Assembly (NCBI RefSeq): GCF_029525575.1
Contig: NZ_JAPDIA010000008.1
Coordinates: 2,046,001 to 2,110,000 of the forward strand
Direction: 5' to 3'
Source: Cohnella rhizosphaerae
Lineage (GTDB): Bacteria > Bacillota > Bacilli > Paenibacillales > Paenibacillaceae
DNA: 64,000 nucleotides
Positions 35,607 to 44,120 of this stretch are shown in pieces. The position numbers and the translations under genes are program-made. How positions within the stretch are numbered: position 1 is the stretch's first letter; each line of letters opens with the position of its first letter. Under the pieces are notes generated by a model that had not been told where the DNA came from, made no database searches, and saw only the letters and a program-made list of their open reading frames with translations.

Positions 35607-35785
35607 AAACCCGCCTTTGCCGTCCGACGCGCTTGTTTCTGAACCCGCTCTCGCAGGTGGGTGCCCGCAGCGCTGCATGCTGACTACCCCTTTCGGGGGC
35701 GTGTCATCCGCAGGGCGATATAGAGCTCCCTGAGGAAACAGCATTGGTTCAAAACATGTGTCGCCGTAACGTGCAAGGCAGGATT
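35607..35785 (-). ncRNA. ssrS: Probable 6S RNA (SsrS)
   Basis: A stretch of about 180 nt without a convincing gene folds, on the minus strand, into the rod typical of 6S RNA. GCCTTGC (35779-35773) pairs with GCAAAGGC (35620-35613). TGTTTTGAACC (35756-35746) pairs with GGTTCAGAAACA (35645-35634). A large central bubble follows, and a tip hairpin CCCCCGAAAGGGG (35699-35687). A near-consensus promoter sits exactly in front, and a GGCGGG-TTTT end follows the closing stem. 6S RNA mimics an open promoter and binds sigma-A RNA polymerase in stationary phase. Identification rests on architecture and remembered sequence blocks, not on a model search. Confidence 0.7.
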
Positions 35786-35792
35786 GATACCC

Positions 35793-35821
35793 ATTATATA
35801 CAGGCTGCCGAGAAAAGTAAA
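35793..35821 (-). promoter_or_regulatory. Sigma-A promoter of the 6S RNA candidate
   Basis: On the minus strand TTTACT (35821-35816), a 17-bp spacer and a perfect TATAAT (35798-35793); transcription would start near 35785. Confidence 0.75.
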
Positions 35822-35872
35822 CTTCGGCGCGACTGTTGGGATCATTAACCAACGGGCGCCATCGTGCCGGAG

Positions 35873-36631
35873 CTAAACCTTGGGCATGTCCTCGTCACGG
35901 GTAGGCGACTCCTCGATCGGAAGCGGATCCTCTTCTTTGTTCGCCATCGCCTGCATCTTCTGAATGGTCAAATAGAAGTTGTAAAAGGCGAACACGGCGA
36001 TGAGGCTACCCATGAAGAACGGAATCAAAAACGTGTATCTGAAGCTGATGAATACGATGACCGCACTGCCCACCGCAGTGGACAGCGACCTTAACGGCTT
36101 GCCGATCGTCAGAACGACGGCGTTTTTAAGCAGTTGGATCGTCTTCATGTGGAAATGCGAAAGCAGCGAGAAAAACTGGAACAACGAAACGAGAAGCAGC
36201 ACCATCAGCGCGAGGAACAGGATCGAAAGCACGCCGAGGTTCTCGAACTTTTTCAAATACACCTGATAGTCGACGATCAGGATGACGAACAGCAGCGAAT
36301 ACAGCAAACCGCCCAGCATGGCCTGCAAGTAGTTCTGTTTGTAGCTGCGGAAAAAGGTCTTCAATAACGGGACGTCCGTGTCCCCCATCACCCACTTGCG
36401 GGCGACCGAAAACATGGCGGAGGTCGACGGAAACCACGTGAAGGGCATCAGTACCGCCATCGGAATGAGCATGGTGACCAGCTCGTCCGTTGTAGACGCT
36501 CTCAAGACGCCGAAAACGAGGAAAAACCATACCGGCAGCGAGGTCAACACCCATAGCACATTCGTAACGGACAGGCGCATGATCCATTCGGAAATTTTGT
36601 AAAACCCGCCCATCATGCCGCGCATTTCCAC
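35873..36631 (-). CDS. YesL-like (DUF624) membrane protein
   Basis: About 252 residues with five to six membrane helices. The N-terminus (GGFYKISEWIMRLSVTNVLWVLTSLPVWF) is the DUF624/YesL signature; the C-terminus is acidic and cytosolic (KEEDPLPIEESPTRDED). Many YesL genes sit in carbohydrate-uptake operons; here no sugar gene is adjacent. GTG start at 36631 with GGGAGG eight bases upstream. Role unknown. Confidence 0.78.
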   Translation of the reverse strand: MEMRGMMGGFYKISEWIMRLSVTNVLWVLTSLPVWFFLVFGVLRASTTDELVTMLIPMAVLMPFTWFPSTSAMFSVARKWVMGDTDVPLLKTFFRSYKQNYLQAMLGGLLYSLLFVILIVDYQVYLKKFENLGVLSILFLALMVLLLVSLFQFFSLLSHFHMKTIQLLKNAVVLTIGKPLRSLSTAVGSAVIVFISFRYTFLIPFFMGSLIAVFAFYNFYLTIQKMQAMANKEEDPLPIEESPTRDEDMPKV

Positions 36632-36713
36632 GAGAAACGCCTCCCTGATATACAGCAAGGTGCGCATGCGGATCGCACCGCCCGCGCACCTTGCCCTTCA
36701 AATTAATAGGGTG

Positions 36714-38342
36714 TTAGATATTAACGAAATCCTCGCTCCGGCTGCCGCGGGAATCTTCCCGACGACTGCCGCCTTGACGGCCGCCGTCGCGGTAGCTGTC
36801 CTCGCGGCGGGAATCGCCGCTGTAAGGCTTGCGGTTGCCATATCCGCCGCCGCTGCCGCTTCGGCCGCTGCCGCCCTGGCCGCTATAGCCGCCGCTGCCG
36901 CCATAGCCGCCGCTGCTGCGTCCGCCTTGACCGCCGCTGCCGTAGCCGCTGCGGCGCTGGCCGCCGTAGCCGCCGCCGCTGCCGCCGCGATCGCCGAACT
37001 TGCGCTTCTTCGAACGGATCGGGTCTTCCGGCGTGAGCTCTACGGCTACGTCGTTCTTGTCGCCGGCCAGCAGCTTGATGGCCGCGGACAGCAGTTCGAC
37101 GGAGTCATGACGCTCAAGCAATTCGGTCGCGATGCCCTTGAAGGAATCGAGATCAGCGTCCTCCGCGCTCACGGCTTCGATAAGCCGGTCGGCGATGACG
37201 CGCTGCTTGCCTTCGACCGCCTCGGCGACGGTAGGCAGCGCCTTCTTGGCGATGCGGAAGCGCGTGACGCGCTCGATGAAGTGCAGGTGTTCCATCTCGC
37301 GATACGTAACGAACGACCAGGAAGTGCCTTCCTTGCCGGCACGGCCGGTACGGCCGATACGGTGCGTGTAGCTCTCCGGATCCTGCGGCAGGTCGAAGTT
37401 AATGACGTGCGTGACGCCGGAAACGTCGAGCCCGCGCGCCGCGACATCCGTCGCAACCAGAACGGCGATGCTGCCGTCGCGGAACTTGCGCATGACCGCG
37501 TCGCGCTGGTTCTGCGACAGGTCGCCGTGCAGGCCGTCGGCGGCATAGCCGCGCTTCATCAGCGCTTCGGAAAGCTCGGCAACGCGGCGCTTGGTGCGTC
37601 CGAATACGATCGCGAGCTCCGGCGGCTCCATGTCGAGCAGGCGGCACAGCGCGTCGAACTTCATGCGCTCTTGTACTTCGACATAGAATTGTTGGATGGA
37701 GCTGGCCGTCGTAGACGTCTTCGGAATAACCGAGATATGTTCGGGCGTGCGAAGGAACTGCTGAGCCAGCCGTTGAATGTTGGCAGGCATCGTGGCGGAG
37801 AAGAGCAGCGTCTGGCGCTCGGCCGGCACGAGGCTAAGAATCGATTGAATATCTTCCATGAAGCCCATGTCGAGCATTTCGTCGGCTTCGTCAAGTACGA
37901 CGGTCTGAACGTCCTCCAGCTTGATCGTCTTGCGGTTGATATGGTCAAGCAAACGGCCCGGCGTGCCGATAATAATCTGGGGTTTGCGTCTCAGGCCGCG
38001 AATCTGGCGTCCGATATCTTGACCGCCGTAGATCGCGAGGGAGCGAAGTCCCTTGAAACGGCCGAGCTTTTCGATCTCTTCGGCCACCTGAATGGCAAGC
38101 TCGCGCGTCGGCGTCATGACGAGCGTCACGATGCGGTCTTCGGAAGCCTGAATCTTGCTGACCAGCGGAATGCCGAAGGCGGCCGTCTTGCCCGTCCCCG
38201 TCTGCGCCTGGCCGATCATGTCGCGGCCGCTGAGGGCAACCGGGATCGCCTGGCTCTGAATCGGCGTAGCGTCTTCGTATCCGAGCTGGGAAATTGCTTG
38301 CAGGACATCACTTTCCAAACCAAAATCCGTAAATTTACTCAA
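36714..38342 (-). CDS. cshA: DEAD-box RNA helicase (CshA-type)
   Basis: A 542-residue ATP-dependent RNA helicase. Motifs in order: Q-motif (TPIQSQAIPVAL), AQTGTGKT, PTRELAIQ, VLDEADEMLDMGF, SAT, and HRIGRTGRAGKEG. A CshA-like middle and a C-terminal Gly/Ser/Arg tail (GGYGGSGGYSGQGG repeats, about 100 residues) for RNA binding follow. It unwinds RNA in ribosome assembly or mRNA decay and often supports growth in the cold. The start is TTG at 38342, twelve bases after AAGGAGT; a tiny frame overlaps it (see the leader). Confidence 0.92.
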   Translation of the reverse strand: MSKFTDFGLESDVLQAISQLGYEDATPIQSQAIPVALSGRDMIGQAQTGTGKTAAFGIPLVSKIQASEDRIVTLVMTPTRELAIQVAEEIEKLGRFKGLRSLAIYGGQDIGRQIRGLRRKPQIIIGTPGRLLDHINRKTIKLEDVQTVVLDEADEMLDMGFMEDIQSILSLVPAERQTLLFSATMPANIQRLAQQFLRTPEHISVIPKTSTTASSIQQFYVEVQERMKFDALCRLLDMEPPELAIVFGRTKRRVAELSEALMKRGYAADGLHGDLSQNQRDAVMRKFRDGSIAVLVATDVAARGLDVSGVTHVINFDLPQDPESYTHRIGRTGRAGKEGTSWSFVTYREMEHLHFIERVTRFRIAKKALPTVAEAVEGKQRVIADRLIEAVSAEDADLDSFKGIATELLERHDSVELLSAAIKLLAGDKNDVAVELTPEDPIRSKKRKFGDRGGSGGGYGGQRRSGYGSGGQGGRSSGGYGGSGGYSGQGGSGRSGSGGGYGNRKPYSGDSRREDSYRDGGRQGGSRREDSRGSRSEDFVNI

Positions 38343-38437
38343 ATTAGTTTCATACTCCTTCTGTTATGGGGCCATCAACTAACGGTGCCGGTCCATCAAC
38401 TAACGGCTCTGCCAAAAAAAATATACAGATCATTATA
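38339..38437 (-). promoter_or_regulatory. Leader of the DEAD-box helicase gene
   Basis: On the minus strand a perfect TATAAT (38437-38432) with a TG two bases before it suggests transcription start near 38425, giving an untranslated leader of about 80 nt. It contains a direct repeat CCGTTAGTTGATGG at 38406-38393 and 38385-38372, 21 bp apart. At the end ATG AAA CTA ATT TGA (38353-38339) directly follows AAGGAGT and its stop overlaps the TTG start of the helicase, so a four-residue leader peptide could couple translation. Confidence 0.5.
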
Positions 38438-38863
38438 ACACAAAACGGCCTTCAAACTCCAGCGATCGGCCTGAATGACCGAGCTTTCCGGCAGGCCGTC
38501 CGTATGCAAACGCTGCAATCGCTCCAACCATCGTCCCAAGGAATCGTAAAAAAACGGGAACGAAGTCTTTATTTTAACGCAAAATCCCGATCTCAAGCAG
38601 GAAGGCGACGTGGCAAAAATAGCCGCCGGCCCCGCGGCTATACGAAGCGCGACGGAAGCATACCCTTAGATCATACCACTATATGCACGCGATGGCGAAC
38701 CGTTGACACATTTGTCCATGCCCGATATTCGTCAAGCCTCGGATCTAGTTCCCGGGTCCTCTCGGCCTTCCGGTAATATTCTACAAAATACCTCTGTATC
38801 CACTGTTTGAACTCGTTTATAATCGGGTTACAGTTTGGGAAGAGCGAGCGGGGAGAGAACGAA
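38438..38863. other. Intergenic region without a recognisable gene
   Basis: Open frames here lack ribosome sites. A TTGACA-17 bp-TATTCG pair starts at about 38703 and a TATAAT lies at 38818-38823; either could serve the DUF4015 gene downstream. No repeat or strong hairpin seen. Confidence 0.4.
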
Positions 38864-40090
38864 ATGAATGTATTATTGACACTGCTGCTGGCTCTGCAGT
38901 CGGCATGGGGACCAGCGCAGCACAGCGCGAAAACCGGAAATGTTTTAGGCAACGTATTGCAAATGGCATGGAGCAACCTGGAAAAGTCGCAAACAAGCGG
39001 AGGCGCGGTCGCCTCGGGAACGCCCAAGCCGACTCCGACGCCGGCGGGCGGCGCTTCAGGCGGCGATGGGACCGTTCAACCGCACAAAGATCCTCAGCCC
39101 GATGCCCCGAAGGTAAAGGGCGTCTACGTCACCGCCTACAGCGCCGGCGGAGAACGGCTCTCGACGCTGCTCGGCTTGCTCGACAAGACGGCGCTCAACG
39201 CCATGGTCATCGATATCAAGGACGATCTCGGCTACATTACTTACAAGACCGACAACCCCGAGTTGCAGAAGCTGGGCACGCCGATGCGGTTTATCAAGGA
39301 TATCGCCGCTCTGATGGAGACTCTTAAGAAACACGAGGTGTATCCGATCGCCCGGATCGTCGTCTTCAAGGACTCGGTGCTGGCCAAGAAGCATCCCGAG
39401 CTGTCGTTCGTCACGGCGAACGGTACGGTCTGGCAAAACGGAAAAAAAGACAGCTTCGTGAATCCGTACCGCAAAGAGGTCTGGGACTACAACGTCGCCG
39501 TCGCGAAGGAAGCCGCCAAGCTCGGATTCAAGGAGATTCAGTTCGACTACGTGCGGTTCCCCGAAGGCTTCGAGAAAAAGGCGGACGGCCTCAAATTCAC
39601 GAAAAACGACGAATCCCGCACGGACGTCGTATCCGGCTTCGTCAAGTACGCCAAGGAACAGCTGGAACCGCTGGGCGTTCGCGTATCGGTCGACATTTTC
39701 GGTTACGCCGCCTCCGTGCCGGCAGCCGAAGGCATCGGTCAAGACTTCGTCAAGATCTCGTCCAACGTCGACGTCATCAGCCCGATGATCTACCCGAGCC
39801 ACTACAGTACCGGCTGGTTCAAGCAGAAGGATCCGGACAAAGCGCCCTACGCCACGATCAAAGGCGCGATGGTCGATACGAACAAAAAACTTGCGCCTCT
39901 TGCGGAAACCCAGCCGGTCATTCGGCCCTGGATCCAGGACTTCACGGCCAGCTGGCTCGGCAGCGGGCATTACATCAAGTACGGCGCGACGGAGGTAGAG
40001 GCTCAGATCAAGGCGCTGCATGACAGCGGCGTCGACGAATACCTGCTTTGGAACGCAACCAACCGTTATACGCCAGGCGTGCAATATTAG
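38864..40090 (+). CDS. Exported DUF4015 putative glycoside hydrolase
   Basis: A 408-residue protein with a hydrophobic export signal (MNVLLTLLLALQSAWG), a Thr/Pro/Gly linker (SGTPKPTPTPAGGASGG) and a TIM-barrel-like DUF4015 domain: KGVYVTAYSAGGERL, AMVIDIKDDLGYITY, EIQFDYVRFPEG, SVDIFGYAAS, and WIQDF. The conserved Asp/Glu residues in IDIKDD and QFDYVRFP fit a glycosidase active site; wall or polysaccharide substrate is likely. The ATG at 38864 has GGGGAGA upstream. It contains an intact A7 run (39442-39448), so not every long homopolymer in the window is disturbed. Confidence 0.82.
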   Translation: MNVLLTLLLALQSAWGPAQHSAKTGNVLGNVLQMAWSNLEKSQTSGGAVASGTPKPTPTPAGGASGGDGTVQPHKDPQPDAPKVKGVYVTAYSAGGERLSTLLGLLDKTALNAMVIDIKDDLGYITYKTDNPELQKLGTPMRFIKDIAALMETLKKHEVYPIARIVVFKDSVLAKKHPELSFVTANGTVWQNGKKDSFVNPYRKEVWDYNVAVAKEAAKLGFKEIQFDYVRFPEGFEKKADGLKFTKNDESRTDVVSGFVKYAKEQLEPLGVRVSVDIFGYAASVPAAEGIGQDFVKISSNVDVISPMIYPSHYSTGWFKQKDPDKAPYATIKGAMVDTNKKLAPLAETQPVIRPWIQDFTASWLGSGHYIKYGATEVEAQIKALHDSGVDEYLLWNATNRYTPGVQY

Positions 40091-40136
40091 CGATATCGCA
40101 TCGAGCGCTTACCGCCATCCTAGATTCGATGAACGC

Positions 40137-40175
40137 AAAGACCCTCTCGGACATAAATGCCGAGAGGGTCTTTTT
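40137..40175. terminator. Bidirectional terminator between DUF4015 and pfkA genes
   Basis: A perfect 14-bp stem AAAGACCCTCTCGG / CCGAGAGGGTCTTT (40137-40150 with 40160-40173), followed by Ts. Confidence 0.92.
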
Positions 40176-40186
40176 CGCGCGCTCGC

Positions 40187-41156
40187 TTATTGCGCGAGAC
40201 GGATGGCCAAATTGTAGAGGTCCATGTCGAACGATTTTTTGGTCGAAACGACGGTATCGATATCGGTCGTCACGAGCTGCCCCTTAACGATGCCGCATGC
40301 CTTCGCGGAATCTCCGGCTTCAAGCCGCTCGACGGCAAAGTCGCCGAGCCGGCTCGCCAGAATCCGGTCGTTGTGCGTCGGCGAACCGCCGCGCTGGATA
40401 TGCCCGAGCACCGTCACGCGAGGCTCGATGCCGCTGTGCTCGGTAATCTGGCGGGCGATCTCGTCGCCCCCGCACACGCCCTCGGCGACGATGACGATAC
40501 TGTGGCGCTTGCCGTTCTGGAAGTTCTCCCGCATGCGCTGGGAGATCTCGCGAATATCGAACGATACTTCCGGCACGAGAATCGACTCGGCGCCGCTAGC
40601 AAGGCCGGCGTAGAGCGCGATGTCGCCGCAGTGACGGCCCATGACCTCGACGACAGACGAGCGCTCGTGCGAGGTCATCGTGTCGCGCAGCTTGTTGATC
40701 GCGTCGACCACGATGCTGGTCGCGGTGTCGAAGCCGATCGTGAAGTCCGTGAACGGAATGTCGTTGTCGATCGTGCCGGGCAACCCCATCGTCTTGATGC
40801 CCAGCTTGCTTAGCTTGTTGGCGCCTTGGTAAGAGCCGTCGCCGCCGATGACGACCAAGCCGTCGATGCCGTGCTTGCGCAGCACGTCGGCGCCGCGCTG
40901 CTGGCCTTCGGGCGTCAGAAATTCCTTGCAGCGCGCGGTCTGCAGAATCGTGCCGCCGCGCTGGATGATGTCGCCGACGCTCCGCAAGTCCATCTGACGC
41001 AGATCCTCGTTCAAAAGTCCCTGGTAACCGCGTTGAACGCCGTATACCTCAAGCCCACGGAACAGCGCGCTGCGGACGACGGCCCGAACGGCCGCGTTCA
41101 TCCCTTGAGAATCTCCACCGCTCGTCAGTACTGCGATTTTTTTGAACTGCTCCCAT
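40187..41156 (-). CDS. pfkA: ATP-dependent 6-phosphofructokinase, frame broken once
   Basis: About 322 residues. It phosphorylates fructose 6-phosphate in glycolysis. Conserved sites are TSGGDSQGMNAAVRAVVR (ATP), IGGDGSYQGA, the catalytic PGTIDND, VEVMGRHCGDIALYAG and GHIQRGGSPT. The frame is broken eight codons in: the T7 run 41137-41143 (minus-strand A7) must lose one base to give MGAVQKIAVLTSGGDS from the ATG at 41156. A frame starting at the internal MNAAV would lack the ATP loop. It follows ytpB by 20 bp; pyk is not adjacent, unlike the common Firmicute order. Confidence 0.93.
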
Positions 41157-41176
41157 CGTCTTCTTCCCCTTTGCTG

Positions 41177-42257
41177 TTACATCGCTTTGCGTATGAGATG
41201 GCTGTTGAGCCAGAAAAACAACCGTGTCCAAGGACTGCCCTTCATCAATTGCTTCGCCGTCTGCCGAACGCGGCGCTGTCCCTTGACTTTCGGATCGGAC
41301 AGGTACAGCGCGACGAGACCTTCGACGATCATCCGGTGAAAGCTCGACGCCGGCAGCCGGTCCGCCGAAGCGCGCGCGCTTCTGACCATGCGCAGCAAGC
41401 CGTTCGTTCAATTGCGCCTGATCGTCGTAGTAGCTGCAAAAATTAAGATCGCCGCCCTGCTCGTCCTCGGCCTGGTCGATGAGATAATCGAGCAAGATAT
41501 GAAGGCCGTTGATCGAGGGAAAATAACACTCCGCGATCTCGCGGCCCATGCCGGGCGTCCGCTCGTCTTCGCTCGCCGCGAGGAACAACATGAACATCCC
41601 GAGCGTGGAGCCGGTAGCCGCCGCGAACTCGTTCCAGAGGAGCCCCGGATGGCGTTTCTCATGATCCGCCCACCACGATAGCAGCGCTTCTTCCCGCCGG
41701 TCGTGCGCGATATGCTTGTACACTTGCAAATCCCCGTACAAGGAGACAAGCTCTCTTACCTGCGCCTGAACGGAGTCGTACGCCGGCAGCGACGCCGCGC
41801 ATGCCTGGCAGCGCTCGACGAGCGCGGCCAGATACCCCCCGTCGTCCTGTTCCCGGCGCAGCGCGTAATAATTGCGAATCGGCGCCCCGGGCGTCACGGC
41901 GTCCAGCATGCTCTCGTGAAGCAGCCTGAAGTCCTCGGGGTCGAGCGAAGTGCTCCTGTCGCATAAATTGTCCAAGTAATCGCTGATCGTCTGCAGCGCG
42001 ACGATAAGAGGGATGAGCACGTCCCTCTTGCCAAGATTCGCCGCTGCGTATACGGCTCCGCCCTGGCAATGAAACTTCTTGGAGGCGATGCTGGCCAATG
42101 CCTGCCTGCGCAGCTCGGGATCGGGTATGGCGTTCGCCCGGTCCTTCCATCCGTCCAACGCGATTTTCACTTCGGGCAAAATATACCTGTAAACGCGGAC
42201 CATCAGCGAGATCGGGCCGCGCGGAGACGTCCGCGCCAGCCATCGTTCATCCCTCAC
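41177..42257 (-). CDS. ytpB: YtpB-type (DUF2600) tetraprenyl-beta-curcumene synthase, frame broken once
   Basis: About 359 residues. YtpB cyclises tetraprenyl diphosphate to a C35 terpene in bacilli. Helical terpene-synthase-like fold with acidic clusters QTISDYLDNLCDRS and HILLDYLIDQAEDEQGGDLNFCSYYDDQ. GTG start at 42257 five bases after GGAGGT. Near 41390-41415 the frame changes outside any homopolymer (one base extra); the C-terminal frame ends ...RLFFWLNSHLIRKAM. It lies between an unknown gene and pfkA on one strand. Confidence 0.82.
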
Positions 42258-42286
42258 GCGGTACCTCCATGCATCCTCGCGGTCCG

Positions 42287-42662
42287 TTAACCGTGCCGCT
42301 CGATGTATTCTTCTTCAAGATCCTGCTGCGTGCGATACCAAATCTGCAAGTCGTGAATCGCGCTTGCTGCTTCGGCGATCTCTTCGTTAAGCGAACAGCA
42401 GCGTACGAAGTCCTCTTCCTCGAACAATCCGTCCAGCAGGCGCCGAATCTCGGCTTCGCGCGCCGTGATCGCGTCGGGTATTCGCCCCCGGATCAGCTTC
42501 CCATCGCTCGACGACGCCTGCCCGTTCAAGGGCGTTCATCTCTTCCCACGGCACGCTAAAGCGCGGCAGCGGGATCCCGAGCCGGCTGTCCGCCGCGAAC
42601 TGGGCTTTTAACCATGTCTCGTAAGCCGACACTTGAATCACCACATCCAGCCTGCCTTGCAT
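42287..42662 (-). CDS. Unrecognised small acidic protein upstream of ytpB, frame broken once
   Basis: About 124 residues. The first half reads VSAYETWLKAQFAADSRLGIPLPRFSVPWEEMNALERAGVVERWEADPG. After the C5 run 42485-42489 (one base removed) it continues RIPDAITAREAEIRRLLDGLFEEEDFVRCCSLNEEIAEAASAIHDLQIWYRTQQDLEEEYIERHG. The protein is soluble, helical and acidic at the C-terminus, without membrane segments or catalytic motifs I know. ATG at 42662 has AAAGG immediately before it, so the exact start is uncertain. Same strand as ytpB, 29 bp upstream of it. Confidence 0.6.
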
Positions 42663-42707
42663 CCTTTAATAATTTATCATTTCGGATGGGGTAAATCCAG
42701 TGAAAAA

Positions 42708-42748
42708 GTGTTGAAAACGGCCCGCTGGCTCTTCAACACTGCTATAAT
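42708..42748 (+). promoter_or_regulatory. Promoter with inverted-repeat candidate operator
   Basis: GTGTTGAA (42708-42715) and TTCAACAC (42732-42739) are perfect 8-bp inverted arms 24 bp apart, ending just before an extended -10 TGCTATAAT (42740-42748). A dimeric repressor bound here would cover the polymerase site of the two-transporter operon. Confidence 0.5.
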
Positions 42749-42779
42749 ATCCGAGTAGCTTGAATGGGAGATGACCGCT

Positions 42780-44120
42780 TTGCCTGAACATCCTGACCGC
42801 GTATCGCTGCGAACGCTCTTTTTATTTTTCATACCGCTCGGCGTTTCCGCCGTATTGATCAATCTGTCGCATGTCATTATCAACGGCACGCTGGCGCGCG
42901 CCGACGATCCCGAGCTCGTCATCGCCGGCTACGCGACGGCCATGAGCCTCCTGACGGTCAGCGAACGGCCGGCCATCCTGTTCCGCGAGACCTGCTCCGC
43001 TCTCGTGCGGGACCGCGTATCGTATCAAGCGATTCTTAAAGTCGCTTTTATCGTCTTCGGCGCATCGCTCGCCTTCGGCGCGACGATCGGCTACACGCCC
43101 GTCGGCACGCTCGTGTTCGCGGGCGCCTACGGCGCGGAGCGCGACGTCGCGGACGCGGCGGTAGGCGTCTACCACGTCCTGATGTTCCTCAGCATCTTCT
43201 CGGGCATTCGCTGCCTTTATCAAGGGATCATCATTTATAAAATGAAAACGCGCTGGCTGACCATCGGCATGGTATTCCGTCTCGGCGGCATGTTCCTGAT
43301 GGCGCAATACATCCAGCATATCGGCGTGACAAGCTCGATGCAAGGCGCGGTCATCTTCGTGTTCGGCATGATGATCGAAGCGTTCGTCAGTTGGCTTGAA
43401 GGCAGGAACCTCGCGCGCAAGCTGCCGTCGCGATCGCCGGATTGCGAGGTGCAGAGCCCCAGGCAAATCTTGCGTTTTTACAATCCGCTCCTCTTTTCCT
43501 CGTTCATCGTCGTGTGGGTGCCCCCCATCCTGAACGCTTTGCTGGGCAATACGGATCGCGGCACGCTGTCGATCTCTTCGTTCGCCGTGGCGGGCAGCCT
43601 GACCAACCTGTGTCTCGGCTTCTTTACCTATTTCCACCAGATCGCGCTCCAGTTTTATCGAACCGACCCGGGGCAGGTCCGGCGATTCGTGCTGCTCATC
43701 GGCTTTATCCCGGCCATGCTGCTGTCCGCATTCGCGTTCACGCCGGCCGGCGATTGGATGCTGGCGCATCTCCTCGGCGTCGAAGGCCGGCTGCTCGACG
43801 AGAGCATGATCGCGCTGCGCGGCTTCATTCCGTTCGTGCTGATCTTCCCATGGCTCGACACGCTGAACGGCATCATCTTGTCCAAAGGCCAGACGAAGCT
43901 GATGTTCGGTTCGCAGACGGGGAATGCAGTCGTGACGACGGCGCTCATCGTCGCGCTCACGATAACGTTGCCCGGTCGGACGGGCATTCTCGGCGCGCTC
44001 GCCCAGTCGGGCGGCATGATCGCCGAGCTCGGCTTGCTCTATTGGTTGTTCAAACGCGCGACGAGAACCGAAAATTTAGATACGCTAGCGGCTATGCCGG
44101 GAGAGGATACAGCCAGATGA
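42780..44120 (+). CDS. MOP/MATE-like multidrug or lipid exporter
   Basis: About 446 residues with around twelve membrane helices, resembling the MOP (multidrug/oligosaccharidyl-lipid/polysaccharide) exporter superfamily as annotated in Paenibacillaceae (MatE-like). Short conserved-looking loops include SERPAILFRETCSALVRDRVSY and PWLDTLNGIILSKGQTKLMFGSQ. Substrate unknown. GGGAG is ideally placed for TTG 42780; an in-frame ATG at 42771 is too close to it. Its stop overlaps the ATG of the MFS gene (ATGA), so both are coupled. Confidence 0.75.
   Translation: MPEHPDRVSLRTLFLFFIPLGVSAVLINLSHVIINGTLARADDPELVIAGYATAMSLLTVSERPAILFRETCSALVRDRVSYQAILKVAFIVFGASLAFGATIGYTPVGTLVFAGAYGAERDVADAAVGVYHVLMFLSIFSGIRCLYQGIIIYKMKTRWLTIGMVFRLGGMFLMAQYIQHIGVTSSMQGAVIFVFGMMIEAFVSWLEGRNLARKLPSRSPDCEVQSPRQILRFYNPLLFSSFIVVWVPPILNALLGNTDRGTLSISSFAVAGSLTNLCLGFFTYFHQIALQFYRTDPGQVRRFVLLIGFIPAMLLSAFAFTPAGDWMLAHLLGVEGRLLDESMIALRGFIPFVLIFPWLDTLNGIILSKGQTKLMFGSQTGNAVVTTALIVALTITLPGRTGILGALAQSGGMIAELGLLYWLFKRATRTENLDTLAAMPGEDTAR

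Noticed and set aside
35589..35852. 87-codon frame on the minus strand
   Set aside because: It overlaps the promoter and body of the 6S RNA candidate, lacks a ribosome site and has no protein-like pattern.
38366..38776. 136-codon plus-strand frame upstream of the DUF4015 gene
   Set aside because: No ribosome site; it covers the helicase promoter and direct repeats and its sequence looks random.
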